In this document: one piece after another, positions 1-9,571 of the stretch | How positions within the stretch are numbered: the first letter of the stretch is position 1 | Layout: every line of letters starts with the position of its first letter | From: 34-65-8 sp964516135 | Lineage (GTDB): Bacteria > Pseudomonadota > Alphaproteobacteria > Sphingomonadales > Sphingomonadaceae | Direction: 5' to 3' | Length of the DNA stretch: 64,000 nucleotides | NCBI GenBank assembly: GCA_964516135.1 | Contig: CAZEWN010000005.1 | Coordinates: 78,854 to 142,853 of the forward strand | Program-made: the position numbers and the translations under genes | The notes under the pieces: generated by a model | Seen by the model: only the letters and a program-made list of their open reading frames with translations | Told to the model about the DNA's origin: nothing | Database searches by the model: none

Positions 1-386
1 TGCCCGGTCAGCACCTCGACCCCGCCCTTCGCGCACTCCGCCAGCAGCATCGCGACGATCTGCCTGGAGCTGCCATCGCAGAACAGCTGTCCCAGCGTCT
101 TTTCGTGCCAGGCGATGCCATGCGCCTCGACCAGGTCGAGGAAATCACGCGGGGTGTAGCGGGCCAGCGCGGACTTGGCGAAATGCGGATTGGCCGAGAG
201 GTAGTTGGCGGGGCCCGCGTTCACGTTGGTAAAGTTGCATCGTCCGCCGCCGGAAATGAGGATTTTCTTGCCGACTGTCTGGGCGCGTTCCAACACCATC
301 ACGCGCCGTCCGCGCTGCCCCGCCAGCGCTGCGCAGAACAGCCCGGCGGCTCCGCCGCCGAGCACGATCACATCAAGCCCGTTCAC
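1..386 (-). CDS. BaiN/HI0933-family FAD-binding flavoprotein (3' end outside window)
   Basis: Only the first 128 codons are present; the gene continues beyond base 1. The start is GTG at 386 and overlaps the TGA of the upstream membrane-protein gene (GTGA), so the two are probably translationally coupled. The N-terminus carries a Rossmann FAD-binding loop, LGGGAAGLFCA (residues 9-19), then a GKKILISGGGRCN segment near residues 40-52. That segment is the hallmark of the HI0933-like family of NAD(P)/FAD-dependent oxidoreductases. The family is widespread and cytosolic; its substrate is usually unknown, so the assignment is to family only. Confidence 0.85.
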   Translation of the reverse strand, partial: MNGLDVIVLGGGAAGLFCAALAGQRGRRVMVLERAQTVGKKILISGGGRCNFTNVNAGPANYLSANPHFAKSALARYTPRDFLDLVEAHGIAWHEKTLGQLFCDGSSRQIVAMLLAECAKGGVEVLTG

Positions 387-1126
387 CGCCGCCAGCCACT
401 GGGGCCACCCTCTTCACGCAGGGCATGGCGCAGGCTCGCGCCGATCATCAGCCCGGACGCAAGCACGATCAGCCCGGCCCAGACCCAGTAGGGCAACCAC
501 AGCGCCTCTTGCATCGCGCCCGTGTCGGACAGCATCGGGATGCCGCCAATCGATCCGCTGTAGGAAAACAAGTAGTCCAGGTCGCGGAACATCGAAAGCG
601 CGGCCAGCACGCCCAGGAACTGGAGCGTGAAGCTCTGCGCCCACGGCTTGCCACGCAGCGCAACGTAGGCGAGCGCCGCCGACACCAGTGGCAAGACAAC
701 CAGCCCGACCGCGCTTCGCACCCAGATCAGCACCGAAACCGCGATGATCCCGGCGAGCGCCAGCAGCGCCGGGCGCCAGCGTTCATGGCGCCCGCTGGCG
801 AGGATCAGGAGCGAACCCGCGAAGCTCGGCCCTAAGGGGCCGCCGGCGGCGACCAATGCCGTGGTCAGTGCCCCAGGTGGCTCGGCGTAGCTCGATTCGG
901 CGACACCTGAACCATCGGGATAGATGATCAGCCGCTCGAAGCCGTGGCCCAGCAGCAGGCTGACAAGGCCGTGGCCCATCTCGTGGAACCAAGTGGTCAG
1001 GATGACGAACGGGTAAAGCAGATAATTGCCCAGCGGCAGCTGCGGCACCGCCGTGATCAGCGCGCCCGCCAGGATCAGTCGGCCGACCTGTTCCTGCTGC
1101 GTCGCGGGCCGCGCGTGCCAGCTCAT
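383..1126 (-). CDS. M50B-type membrane metalloprotease-like protein
   Basis: 247 aa. The chosen ATG at 1126 overlaps the TGA of the upstream transporter gene (ATGA); the longer open frame upstream of it runs inside that gene and is ignored. A FHEMGH motif near residue 47 gives the HExxH zinc-binding signature, followed by several hydrophobic segments (about residues 85-110, 115-165 and 205-230). This fits the peptidase M50B-like family, polytopic membrane proteins related to site-2 proteases. No PDZ domain is visible, and whether it is proteolytically active is unknown. It sits in a three-gene minus-strand run with a permease-like protein and a flavoprotein. Confidence 0.75.
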   Translation of the reverse strand: MSWHARPATQQEQVGRLILAGALITAVPQLPLGNYLLYPFVILTTWFHEMGHGLVSLLLGHGFERLIIYPDGSGVAESSYAEPPGALTTALVAAGGPLGPSFAGSLLILASGRHERWRPALLALAGIIAVSVLIWVRSAVGLVVLPLVSAALAYVALRGKPWAQSFTLQFLGVLAALSMFRDLDYLFSYSGSIGGIPMLSDTGAMQEALWLPYWVWAGLIVLASGLMIGASLRHALREEGGPSGWRR

Positions 1127-2226
1127 GCCGGGGTGACCGGCACGGGCAGTCCACGCTGTTCGCGCAGGATCGCCCAGCTTGCGATGAACAGGCCGGCGAC
1201 CAGCGGCCCGACCACGATCCCCGCCAGCCCCATTGCCGCGATCCCGCCCAGCGTCGTAACCAAAATCACCCAATCGGGAATGCCCGTGTCGCGCCCGACC
1301 AGCATCGGCCGCAGCAGGTTGTCGGCAAGCCCGATCACCGCCACGCCCGAAACGATCACGGCGATCCCCTGCCACACGGCTCCCGTCGCCAGCAGCCAGA
1401 TCGCGACCGGCGCCCAGATCAGCGCGGGGCCCACCGCAGGCAGCAGCGAGACGATCGCCATCAGCACCCCGAACAGCAGCGCCGAGGGGACACCGGCGAT
1501 CCAGAACGTGATCGCGCCGAGGGCGCCCTGGACCAGCCCGACGACCACCGAACCCTTGATGGTGGCGCGTACGATAGCCAGAAACCGCTCGCCCAGTTGC
1601 TCCGCCGTGGCGCGGTCCATCGGCAGGTGATCGAGCACCGCAGGACCAATCCGCGCCCCATCGCGCAAAAGGAAATAGGTGACATAGAGGCCAACGCCAA
1701 ACGCGAGCACGAAGCCCAGCGCATTGCCCCCGATCGCCACCGCCTGCGCCGCGATCAGGCCGGCCGACTGGCTGACGAATTCCGTCACCCGCGCCTGCAA
1801 TGCCGGCAGGTTCTGATACCCGGCTTCGTCGACCGCCTCGCGAATATTGGAAGGCAGCGCGTCATGCACCTGGTCGAACCATTGCGCGACGTCGACACGC
1901 CCTTCCTGAAATGCGACGACTACCCCCGCCGCTTCCTCCACCACCATGCTGCCGATTACCAGTGTCGGCAGGATGACAGCGAACATGATGATCAGCAGCG
2001 TGGCGATCGCTGCCTCGTTGGGCCTGCCGGGGCGGCGCAGCAGGATCCGCTGGAACAGCGGCTGGAACATGATCGCCGCCAGCGTGGCCCACAGCAGCGC
2101 GCCGACAAATGGCCAGGCGACCAGCGCCAGCGCCAGTGTGACCAGCGCGAGAAAGAGGTAGAAACCACCCTGTTCGAGCGTCGATTTGCGCGGCGTTTCA
2201 ACCGGGTCGGGCGATTGCGTGTCCAT
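1123..2226 (-). CDS. AI-2E family transporter (YdiK/PerM-like)
   Basis: 367 aa, with ATG at 2226 (protein begins MDTQSPDPVETPRK). The profile is that of the AI-2E/PerM permease family: two close N-terminal membrane helices (about residues 20-60), a helix near 65-90, a long soluble stretch (about 100-155), then a C-terminal bundle that includes the glycine-rich LLPAVGPALIWAPVA segment typical of the family. Family members export small molecules or ions in the inner membrane, but most, including this one, have no known substrate. An out-of-frame open stretch ends in TGA overlapping this ATG (TGATG); I found no convincing start for it. Bases 2227-2453 otherwise hold no recognisable gene. Confidence 0.85.
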   Translation of the reverse strand: MDTQSPDPVETPRKSTLEQGGFYLFLALVTLALALVAWPFVGALLWATLAAIMFQPLFQRILLRRPGRPNEAAIATLLIIMFAVILPTLVIGSMVVEEAAGVVVAFQEGRVDVAQWFDQVHDALPSNIREAVDEAGYQNLPALQARVTEFVSQSAGLIAAQAVAIGGNALGFVLAFGVGLYVTYFLLRDGARIGPAVLDHLPMDRATAEQLGERFLAIVRATIKGSVVVGLVQGALGAITFWIAGVPSALLFGVLMAIVSLLPAVGPALIWAPVAIWLLATGAVWQGIAVIVSGVAVIGLADNLLRPMLVGRDTGIPDWVILVTTLGGIAAMGLAGIVVGPLVAGLFIASWAILREQRGLPVPVTPA

Positions 2227-2453
2227 CACATCGCCCCATAGGCGAGCACCGCCGCAAGCGCCAACGCCGGAATTGCCCTCAGGCGGACCGCGATCACCGG
2301 GAACGAGGCCGCCCACCACCGGGGATGGCCGTCATGCCAGCGCTGCGACGCCGCCAAAACCCGCGCGCCCGCGTTCCGGCGCGATTGCCGTGACCGGGAC
2401 GACCAACGCCAGCCGCGTCCCCGCCCGGATGGGGACGAGAGCCGCAGCCTCGA

Positions 2454-4967
2454 TCAAACGTCGAGGTTCGCCACATTGAGCGCATTGTCCTGGATGAACT
2501 CGCGGCGCGGCTCGACCACGTCGCCCATCAGGCGCGTAAAGATTTCGTCGGTCACATCGGCATCCTCGACCTTGACCTGGAGCAGGGCGCGGTTTTCCGG
2601 ATCGAGCGTGGTTTCCCACAGCTGTTCCGCGTTCATTTCGCCCAGTCCCTTGTAGCGCTGAACCGACAGGCCCTTGCGCCCCGTGGCAAGAACCGCGTCG
2701 AGCAGTTCGGTCGGGCGAGTGATTGCGCCTTCCCGGGGTGCGACGACAGTCTCCTCCTCGCCGTCGGCGGTATCGGATTCGGTTTCGGCGGGAGCCTCCG
2801 CCAGCCGCGACAGGCGCGCGGGACGGGCGTAGGTCTCGGCGTTCTCGGCGGCGAGGCGGTGAAGCTTGCGCGCCTCGGCGCTCGTCAGGAACGCGGCCTC
2901 GATATCGTGGACGTCGGTGACACCGCGCCAAAGTCGCTCGAACCGCGCCACGCCATCATCGCGCAGATGCGCCGACCACTGCGCCTCCTCGTCGCCCATG
3001 GCCAGGCGGCTGGCGGCCAGGTCGAGCGCGGCGGGCCGGTTGTCGCCGATGTCGGGATCGAGCGCGCCCGCGAGCGCCATCTGCTCGATGATCGCGGCGT
3101 TGTACTTACGCGGCACGAAGGCGAGCAGGTTCCGGAGGCGCAGCGCGTGTTCGACCAGCGCGCGCAAATCCTCGCCCGAACGCGATCCGCCCGCCGCCTC
3201 GAACACCCGGCCCTGCAAGCCCGCGTCGACAAGGTAGCGATCGAGCGCGGCCTGATCCTTCAGATAGACCTCGCTGCGCCCCTTGGCGACCTTGTAGAGC
3301 GGCGGCTGCGCGATGAAGAGGTGACCCGCCTTCACGATTTCCGGCATCTGCCGGTGGAAGAAGGTCAACAGCAGCGTGCGGATATGCGCGCCGTCGACAT
3401 CGGCGTCGGTCATGATCACGATCTTGTGATAACGCAGCTTGTCGAGGTTGAATTCATCACGCAGCCCAGTGCCCATCGCCTGGATCAGCGTGCCAACTTC
3501 CTTTGAAGAGATGATCCGGTCGGTCCGCGCGCGCTCCACATTCAGGATCTTGCCCTTCAGCGGCAGAATCGCCTGGATCTTGCGGTCGCGGCCCTGCTTG
3601 GCGCTGCCGCCCGCCGAATCACCCTCGACCAGAAACAGTTCGCACTTGCTGGCGTCGCGTTCCTGGCAATCGGCCAGCTTGCCGGGCAGGCTGGCAATGC
3701 TCATCGCGCCCTTGCGGCTCATCTCGCGCGCGCGCCGGGCCGCTTCGCGCGCGGCGGCGGCGTCGATCACCTTCTGGATGATCGCCTTGGCGTGGGCCGG
3801 GTTTTCCTCCAGCCATTCGCCCATCTTGTCGCCCATCAGCGATTCGAGCGGCTGGCGAACCTCGGAGCTGACCAGCTTGTCCTTGGTCTGGCTGGAGAAC
3901 TTGGGGTCGGGCAGCTTGACCGAGACGATCGCGGTCAGCCCTTCGCGCATGTCCTCACCGCTGAGGCTGACCTTTTCCTTCTTCATCAGGCCTGAGGAGC
4001 TGGCGTAATTGTTCAGCGTACGGGTCAGCGCGGCGCGGAACGCTGCAAGGTGCGTGCCGCCGTCGCGCTGGGGGATGTTGTTGGTGAAGGTGAGGACGTT
4101 CTCGTAATAGCTGTCGTTCCATTCCAGCGCGACATCGATGCCGATCCCGTCCTTCTCGGCACTGACCGAGATCGGCTCGGGCACCAGCGGAACCTTGTTA
4201 CGGTCCAGATACTTCACGAACGCCGCGATCCCGCCCTCGTAGTAAAGGTCGTGCTCTGCCACTTCCTCGTGCCGCCGGTCGCGCAGCTTGATCCGCACGC
4301 CAGAATTCAGGAACGCCAGCTCGCGATAACGGTGCTCGAGCTTGTCGAAATCGAACTCGGTCACGTTCTTGAACGTGTCGGTCGAGGGCAGGAACTTGAC
4401 CCGGGTGCCGTTGCGCTCGCGCCCGGCGGGGCCCTTGACCACGAGCGGGGCAACCGCATCGCCATGCTCGAAGCGCATCCAGTGCTCCTTGCCGTCGCGC
4501 CAGATGGTCAGCTCCAGCCATTCCGACAGCGCGTTGACGACTGAAACACCCACGCCGTGAAGGCCGCCCGACACCTTGTAGGCGTTGTCGTCGCTGGTAT
4601 TCTCGAACTTACCCCCTGCGTGAAGCTGGGTCATGATGACTTCTGCCGCGGAAACGCCCTCCTCGGCGTGCATGTCGACCGGGATGCCGCGCCCGTTGTC
4701 CTCGACCGAGACCGAGCCATCGGGGTTCAGCTCGATCAGCACCAGGTCGCAATGGCCGGCCAGCGCCTCGTCGATGGCGTTGTCGCTGACCTCGAACACC
4801 ATGTGGTGCAGGCCCGATCCGTCGTCGGTGTCGCCGATGTACATGCCGGGGCGCTTGCGAACCGCGTCGAGGCCCTTGAGGACCTTGATCGAATCGGCGC
4901 CGTATTCGCCGGAAATAGGGGATTTTGCGGCCTGTTCGCCCGCGCCATTCTGGGTGTTCTCGTCCAT
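2454..4967 (-). CDS. gyrB: DNA gyrase subunit B
   Basis: 837 aa, full length for the family. GyrB supplies the ATPase and part of the strand-passage machinery of DNA gyrase, acting with GyrA in the cytosol. The order is complete: GHKL ATPase with EVSDNAIDEALAGHCD and DNGRGIPVDMH, the transducer domain, the TOPRIM domain with EGDSAGGSAKQGRDR and DADVDGAHIRTLLLTFFHRQM, and a C-terminal QRYKGLGEMNAEQLW block. The start at 4967 (MDENTQNGAGEQAAK) was preferred because the family begins about 25 residues before the EYGADSIKVLKGLDAVRKRP block. A moderately acidic, low-similarity insert lies between TOPRIM and the C-terminal block, as in other alphaproteobacteria. Its promoter must lie in 4968-5088, shared with the divergent lipoprotein gene. 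Confidence 0.98.
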   Translation of the reverse strand: MDENTQNGAGEQAAKSPISGEYGADSIKVLKGLDAVRKRPGMYIGDTDDGSGLHHMVFEVSDNAIDEALAGHCDLVLIELNPDGSVSVEDNGRGIPVDMHAEEGVSAAEVIMTQLHAGGKFENTSDDNAYKVSGGLHGVGVSVVNALSEWLELTIWRDGKEHWMRFEHGDAVAPLVVKGPAGRERNGTRVKFLPSTDTFKNVTEFDFDKLEHRYRELAFLNSGVRIKLRDRRHEEVAEHDLYYEGGIAAFVKYLDRNKVPLVPEPISVSAEKDGIGIDVALEWNDSYYENVLTFTNNIPQRDGGTHLAAFRAALTRTLNNYASSSGLMKKEKVSLSGEDMREGLTAIVSVKLPDPKFSSQTKDKLVSSEVRQPLESLMGDKMGEWLEENPAHAKAIIQKVIDAAAAREAARRAREMSRKGAMSIASLPGKLADCQERDASKCELFLVEGDSAGGSAKQGRDRKIQAILPLKGKILNVERARTDRIISSKEVGTLIQAMGTGLRDEFNLDKLRYHKIVIMTDADVDGAHIRTLLLTFFHRQMPEIVKAGHLFIAQPPLYKVAKGRSEVYLKDQAALDRYLVDAGLQGRVFEAAGGSRSGEDLRALVEHALRLRNLLAFVPRKYNAAIIEQMALAGALDPDIGDNRPAALDLAASRLAMGDEEAQWSAHLRDDGVARFERLWRGVTDVHDIEAAFLTSAEARKLHRLAAENAETYARPARLSRLAEAPAETESDTADGEEETVVAPREGAITRPTELLDAVLATGRKGLSVQRYKGLGEMNAEQLWETTLDPENRALLQVKVEDADVTDEIFTRLMGDVVEPRREFIQDNALNVANLDV

Positions 4968-5088
4968 GCCGATTATATAGGCGCGCGCGGGGGCAAAGCC
5001 AAAGATTTCGGCCCCGTTTTCCCCATCGTCGCGCGGCGTGGAACCTGCCGTCGCGCCAACGCGTTTTCGCCGCAGGAGAGGCCCTGCC

Positions 5089-5508
5089 ATGCGTTGTCCG
5101 CTTGTAGCCCTGTCGCTCGCGCTTGCCGCTTGCGCGGATTTTCCCCGTGACGCGGCGGCAACGCAGGACCGCATCCGTGCCGACGGCGTGATCCGGGTGG
5201 GCATGGTGGAGGGCGCGGCAGCCGATCCGGCCAGCGAGGCAGTGCTGGCCCGGGTTAGCTCCGAAATGGACGCGCGGATACAACGCTTGCCCGGGCATGG
5301 CGAGGCTTTGCTCGAGGGGCTGGCGACCGGTGAGTACGATCTGGTCTACGGCCATTTCGCCGACAGTTCCCCCTGGGCGACGAGGGTGCACTTCGGGACA
5401 CCGCCGGGCGGTCCAGACCAGCCGCCGGCGTCGCTGCCGTTGCCCCGGTTCGCCTTCCGGATGGGCGAGAACGGCTGGATTGCCCAGGTCGAGCGCGCCG
5501 CTCCATGA
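5089..5508 (+). CDS. Small lipoprotein, fragment-like substrate-binding fold
   Basis: 139 aa. ATG at 5089 follows AGGAGA at about 5074-5079. The N-terminus is a lipoprotein signal (MRCPLVALSLALAAC, lipobox LAAC, Cys15), so it should be anchored in the periplasm. The phrase DGVIRVGMVEGAA and the later TGEYDLVYGHFA resemble the start and the ligand-cleft region of solute-binding (SBP3-type) proteins, but the protein is about half the length of a normal one, so ligand binding is uncertain. Its TGA overlaps the next gene's ATG (ATGA), tying it to a cation-efflux transporter. Function beyond 'periplasmic partner of that transporter' is inference. Confidence 0.7.
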   Translation: MRCPLVALSLALAACADFPRDAAATQDRIRADGVIRVGMVEGAAADPASEAVLARVSSEMDARIQRLPGHGEALLEGLATGEYDLVYGHFADSSPWATRVHFGTPPGGPDQPPASLPLPRFAFRMGENGWIAQVERAAP

Positions 5509-6422
5509 CCGGCATCCCCGCCCCGATCGCCAAACCGTTCGCGCGCGCGCGGCGGCTCGAATGGTGGACGCTGTTCTGGATGAGCACGGTCGTTGCCGCG
5601 ATGTATTTCACCATGGGATCGAGCCAGGCGATGAAGTCGGCGCTGATCGAGGACGTGCTCAGCCTCGTACCGGCGGTGACATGGCTTATAGCGGCGCGGC
5701 TCGAGCCAAGGGAGCCCACCGCGAAGTATCCGTTCGGGCTGGTTCGGGTGAACAGCCTTGCCTTCCTGGTGTCGGCGGTCGCGCTGACGTTGGTCGGCGG
5801 CTTTCTGTTCTACGAAGGCGCGCACACCTTGATCGCGCAGGAACATCCGACCGTGCCGCCGGTGGATCTGTTCGGACAGGACATCTGGCTCGGCTGGCTG
5901 ATGATCGCCGCGCTAGCCTATTCGGTGGTTGTGCCGATGACGCTGGGCCGGATGAAGCTGCCGATCGCGCAAACCCTGCGTGACAAGGTGCTCCATACCG
6001 ACGCACTGATGCAGAAGGCGGACTGGCAGACCGGACTTGCGGGCATTCTCGGGATCGTGGGCATCGGGTTCGGGCTGTGGTGGGCCGATAGCGCCGCGGC
6101 GCTGTTTATCGCGGTCTCGATCCTCAAGGACGGGTTCGACAACATCCGCACTGCCGCGGCGGAACTGCTCGATGGCACTCCGCGCGAACTCGAAGGCTCG
6201 GATGTGTCGCAAGAGGCGCGGCGGCTGGAACAGCACCTGCGCGAGCGCTGGCCCGGCGCGGCGGTGCGGACACGCGAATCGGGCCGTTACATCTTCGCCA
6301 CGGTCGAAGGGGTCGAGCCCCCGGCCACGATCCCGCCAGCCGCCGAACTGATGGGGGATGACCCCGCCTGGCGACTTGGCCGGGTCGATTTCGCCCCGCC
6401 AGGCGCAAACGAGGTGCCTTAG
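5505..6422 (+). CDS. Cation diffusion facilitator (CDF) family transporter
   Basis: 305 aa. CDF proteins are inner-membrane proton-coupled antiporters for Zn, Mn, Fe or Co. Six hydrophobic segments are visible (about residues 22-42, 48-65, 83-105, 125-145, 170-200), followed by a cytosolic C-terminal domain that begins near 205. The second metal-site helix reads HTDALMQKADWQTG, close to the family HxxxD pattern but not canonical, and the first (SALIEDVLSLVPA) lacks the usual double Asp, so metal specificity cannot be predicted. It overlaps the upstream lipoprotein gene by ATGA. Confidence 0.8.
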   Translation: MTGIPAPIAKPFARARRLEWWTLFWMSTVVAAMYFTMGSSQAMKSALIEDVLSLVPAVTWLIAARLEPREPTAKYPFGLVRVNSLAFLVSAVALTLVGGFLFYEGAHTLIAQEHPTVPPVDLFGQDIWLGWLMIAALAYSVVVPMTLGRMKLPIAQTLRDKVLHTDALMQKADWQTGLAGILGIVGIGFGLWWADSAAALFIAVSILKDGFDNIRTAAAELLDGTPRELEGSDVSQEARRLEQHLRERWPGAAVRTRESGRYIFATVEGVEPPATIPPAAELMGDDPAWRLGRVDFAPPGANEVP

Positions 6423-6482
6423 ACAAACGGCACGGGCGCGCTGTCTGGACGCGGCCGCCGCGCCCCGCTAGCGCGCTCGGGC

Positions 6483-8057
6483 ATGGAACCGAACCCTCAT
6501 TCCGATACCATCCTGATCGTCGATTTCGGCAGCCAGGTGACCCAGCTGATTGCCCGGCGCGTGCGCGAGGCGGGGGTGTATTGCGAGATTGCGTCCTTTA
6601 CACAGGCCGAGGACGCTTTTCGCCGGATGCGTCCGCGCGGGGTGATCCTGTCAGGCTCGCCCGCGGGGGTGCCAGAAGACGGGTCGCCGCGCGCGCCTGG
6701 AATGCTGTTCGACGCCGGGGTGCCGATCCTGGGCATCTGCTACGGCCAGCAGGTGATGAGCCACCAGCTCGGCGGCAAGGTCGAGACTGGCCGCGATGGC
6801 GAATGGGACGGCGAATTCGGCCGCGCGTTCCTGACCGTGACTGAACCGTGCGCGCTGTTCGACGGGCTGTGGCAGGTCGGTGAACGGCACCAGGTGTGGA
6901 TGAGCCACGGCGACAAGGTCACCAAGTTCGCTCCCGGCTTCAAGATCGTCGCGGTCAGCGATGGTGCACCTTTCGCGGTAATCGCGGACGAGGAGCGCCG
7001 CTTCTACGGCACCCAGTTCCACCCCGAAGTCGCGCACACGCCGGACGGCGGCAAGCTGATCGCCAATTTCGTCCATCGGGTTTGCGGCTGCGCGGGCGAC
7101 TGGACGATGGCGGCTTACCGCGACACCAAGGTCGCGGAAATCCGCCAGCAGGTTGGTTCCGGCCGGGTCATCTGCGGGCTTTCAGGCGGCGTCGACAGTT
7201 CGGTCGCCGCAATCCTGATTCACGAGGCGATCGGGGATCAGCTCACCTGTGTGTTCGTCGACCACGGGCTGCTGCGCCTCAACGAACGCGAGCAGGTCGA
7301 GAGCCTGTTCCGCGACCATTACAACATTCCGCTGGTGGTGGTTGATGCCGAAGAACGCTTCATGCGCGGGCTTGCCGGGGTCACCGACCCCGAGGCGAAG
7401 CGCAAGTTCATCGGCGCCGAATTCATCGCCGTTTTCGAGGAGGAAGCCGCCAAGCTGGGCGGTGCCGATTTCCTGGCCCAGGGCACGCTCTACCCCGACG
7501 TGATCGAAAGCGTCAGCTTCACCGGCGGGCCATCGGTCACGATCAAGAGCCACCACAATGTCGGCGGCCTGCCCGAACGCATGAACATGAAGCTGGTCGA
7601 ACCCTTGCGCGAACTGTTCAAGGACGAAGTGCGCGTGCTGGGCCGCGAGCTGGGCCTCAACGACCTGTTCGTCGGCCGCCACCCCTTCCCCGGGCCCGGC
7701 CTGGCGATCCGCATTCCGGGTGAAGTGACCAAGGAACGTTGCGACATCCTGAGGAAGGCCGACGCGGTCTATCTCGAGGAGATCCGCAATGCCGGGCTTT
7801 ACGATGCTATCTGGCAGGCGTTCGCCGTGCTGCTTCCCGTGCGTACGGTCGGCGTCATGGGCGATTATCGCACGTATGACAGCGTCTGCGCCCTGCGCGC
7901 GGTCACCAGCGTCGATGGCATGACCGCCGATATCTATCCCTTCGATGCCGCGTTCTTGAGCCGCGTCGCGACCCGCATCATCAACGAGGTGAAGGGCATC
8001 AACCGCGTGGTCTACGACTACACCAGCAAGCCGCCCGGCACGATCGAGTGGGAATAG
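6483..8057 (+). CDS. guaA: GMP synthase (glutamine-hydrolysing)
   Basis: 524 aa, the normal length. The enzyme aminates XMP to GMP with glutamine and ATP, the last step of guanine nucleotide synthesis. The N-terminal class I amidotransferase domain has the nucleophile in LGICYGQQVM and the His-Glu pair in TQFHPEVAHT. The ATP pyrophosphatase PP-loop SGGVDSSVAA is near residue 236, and the C-terminal dimerisation domain runs from about residue 400, ending DYTSKPPGTIEWE. ATG at 6483. It stands alone, transcribed towards the accessory block, and its stop is 8 nt from the convergent aldehyde dehydrogenase stop. Confidence 0.98.
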   Translation: MEPNPHSDTILIVDFGSQVTQLIARRVREAGVYCEIASFTQAEDAFRRMRPRGVILSGSPAGVPEDGSPRAPGMLFDAGVPILGICYGQQVMSHQLGGKVETGRDGEWDGEFGRAFLTVTEPCALFDGLWQVGERHQVWMSHGDKVTKFAPGFKIVAVSDGAPFAVIADEERRFYGTQFHPEVAHTPDGGKLIANFVHRVCGCAGDWTMAAYRDTKVAEIRQQVGSGRVICGLSGGVDSSVAAILIHEAIGDQLTCVFVDHGLLRLNEREQVESLFRDHYNIPLVVVDAEERFMRGLAGVTDPEAKRKFIGAEFIAVFEEEAAKLGGADFLAQGTLYPDVIESVSFTGGPSVTIKSHHNVGGLPERMNMKLVEPLRELFKDEVRVLGRELGLNDLFVGRHPFPGPGLAIRIPGEVTKERCDILRKADAVYLEEIRNAGLYDAIWQAFAVLLPVRTVGVMGDYRTYDSVCALRAVTSVDGMTADIYPFDAAFLSRVATRIINEVKGINRVVYDYTSKPPGTIEWE

Positions 8058-8064
8058 GTCGCCC

Positions 8065-9558
8065 CTAGACCACCATGCAAACGGTCTTGGTCTCGAGATA
8101 GGCGTCGAGCGCCTCCCGCCCGGAATCGCGCCCCCACCCCGATTGTTTCATGCCGCCAATCGGCAATGTGGCATCATACATGGCATGTGAATTGACCCAG
8201 ACGGTGCCGGCTCGCAGTGCGCGCGTGAACTGGTGGGCGGTGGAAAGCGACTGGGTCCACACCCCTGCGGCAAGGCCGTAATCGCTGTCGTTGGCTTCGG
8301 CGATCACGTCGGCGGGGTCGTCGAATGCTTGCGCCACCAGCACTGGTCCGAACACTTCCTCGCGCACGATTTCCATCGCTGGCCGCACGCCGGTGAGGAC
8401 GGTCGGCGCCACGAACGCGCCGCTGCCTTCACCCAGGCCGCCGACCGGCGTCGCACCATCGGCCACCGCTCGTTCGAGGAAGGCGTTGACCCGCCCGGCG
8501 TGCTTGGCCGAAACCAGCGGCCCAAGGGTCGTGGCCGGATCGAGCCCGTGCCCGCGCGTCAGACCACTGGCATGGGCGGCGACACCTTCCACCAGCCGGT
8601 CGAAAATTTTCCGGTGGGCATAGACGCGCGAACCCGCGATGCAGACCTGCCCACCGTTGAAGAAGATTGCATTGGCGACGCCGGGAATGGCGGCCTCAAG
8701 ATCGGCATCCTCGCACACGATGACCGGCGACTTGCCGCCCAGTTCCAGGCTGACTTTCTTCAGATTGCCCTTGGCGGCATCGAGGATCGCCCGGCCAGTC
8801 GCGGTGGAACCGGTAAAGGCAATCTTGTCGACATCGCGATGCTCGGCGAGCGCGCGGCCCGCCTCCGCACCATATCCGGTGACGAGATTGATCACGCCCT
8901 TGGGCAGGCCCGCCTCATGCATCAGCTCGACCAGCCGGATCGCGGTAAGCGAAGTGTCCTCGGCCGGTTTCAGCACCACCGTGCAGCCCGCCGCGAGCGC
9001 GGGCGCGAGCTTCATCGCGGTCAGCACGAGCGGCGAATTCCACGGCACGATCGCGCCCACCACGCCGACCGGCTCTCGCACGGTGTAGGCGTGGATCGAT
9101 TTGCCTTCGGGCGCATATCCGATCGAGGTTGGGATCGTCGCCCCCTCGATCAGCTGCGCCTGCCCGCCAAAGAACCGGAACTGCGCGACCGCGCCGGGAA
9201 TTTCGGCCCACCGCCCGACGAACAACGGCTTGCCCTGGTCGAGCGTTTCCAGCTCGGCCAGTTCGTCGATGTTGGCCTCGATCAGATCGGCGATCTTCCA
9301 CAGGAGCTGGCTGCGCGCCATCGGCAGCATGGTTGACCAGCCCGCGAAGGCGCGGCGCGCGGCCGCGACGGCCCGGTCGACATCCCCGGCCTGCCCGCGC
9401 GCGATCTCAGCGGTGGTTTCGCCGGTCGCCGGATCGACGGTCGCGAACACCCCGCTCCCTGCCGCCTCGCTCCACTCACCGTCGATGAACAGTCCGAACC
9501 GCTGGCGGTCGATAAATCCTTGCGCGGCGGGCGAAAGCTTTGGGCGGGTTATCTGCAT
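8065..9558 (-). CDS. Aldehyde dehydrogenase, NAD(P)-dependent (first of three)
   Basis: 497 aa, ATG at 9558 (MQITRPKLSPAAQGF). Catalytic features of the ALDH superfamily are all present: the PWNSPL cofactor-binding strand, GSTATGRAI, the general-base Glu in SLELGGKSP and the nucleophile Cys in GGQVCIAGSR. It should oxidise an aldehyde to the acid in the cytosol. It is the last gene of a minus-strand unit (flavin oxidase, FAD monooxygenase, ALDH) whose promoter lies at 12.23-12.31 kb. The same three families recur together at 38.4-42.7 kb. The substrate is not recognisable from sequence. Confidence 0.93.
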   Translation of the reverse strand: MQITRPKLSPAAQGFIDRQRFGLFIDGEWSEAAGSGVFATVDPATGETTAEIARGQAGDVDRAVAAARRAFAGWSTMLPMARSQLLWKIADLIEANIDELAELETLDQGKPLFVGRWAEIPGAVAQFRFFGGQAQLIEGATIPTSIGYAPEGKSIHAYTVREPVGVVGAIVPWNSPLVLTAMKLAPALAAGCTVVLKPAEDTSLTAIRLVELMHEAGLPKGVINLVTGYGAEAGRALAEHRDVDKIAFTGSTATGRAILDAAKGNLKKVSLELGGKSPVIVCEDADLEAAIPGVANAIFFNGGQVCIAGSRVYAHRKIFDRLVEGVAAHASGLTRGHGLDPATTLGPLVSAKHAGRVNAFLERAVADGATPVGGLGEGSGAFVAPTVLTGVRPAMEIVREEVFGPVLVAQAFDDPADVIAEANDSDYGLAAGVWTQSLSTAHQFTRALRAGTVWVNSHAMYDATLPIGGMKQSGWGRDSGREALDAYLETKTVCMVV

Positions 9559-9571
9559 CTCGTGGTCCTGG

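Noticed and set aside
2227..2453. Small minus-strand open frame ending TGATG before the AI-2E gene
   Set aside because: It could encode a hydrophobic tail (PALALAAVLAYGAM), but there is no convincing start or ribosome site.
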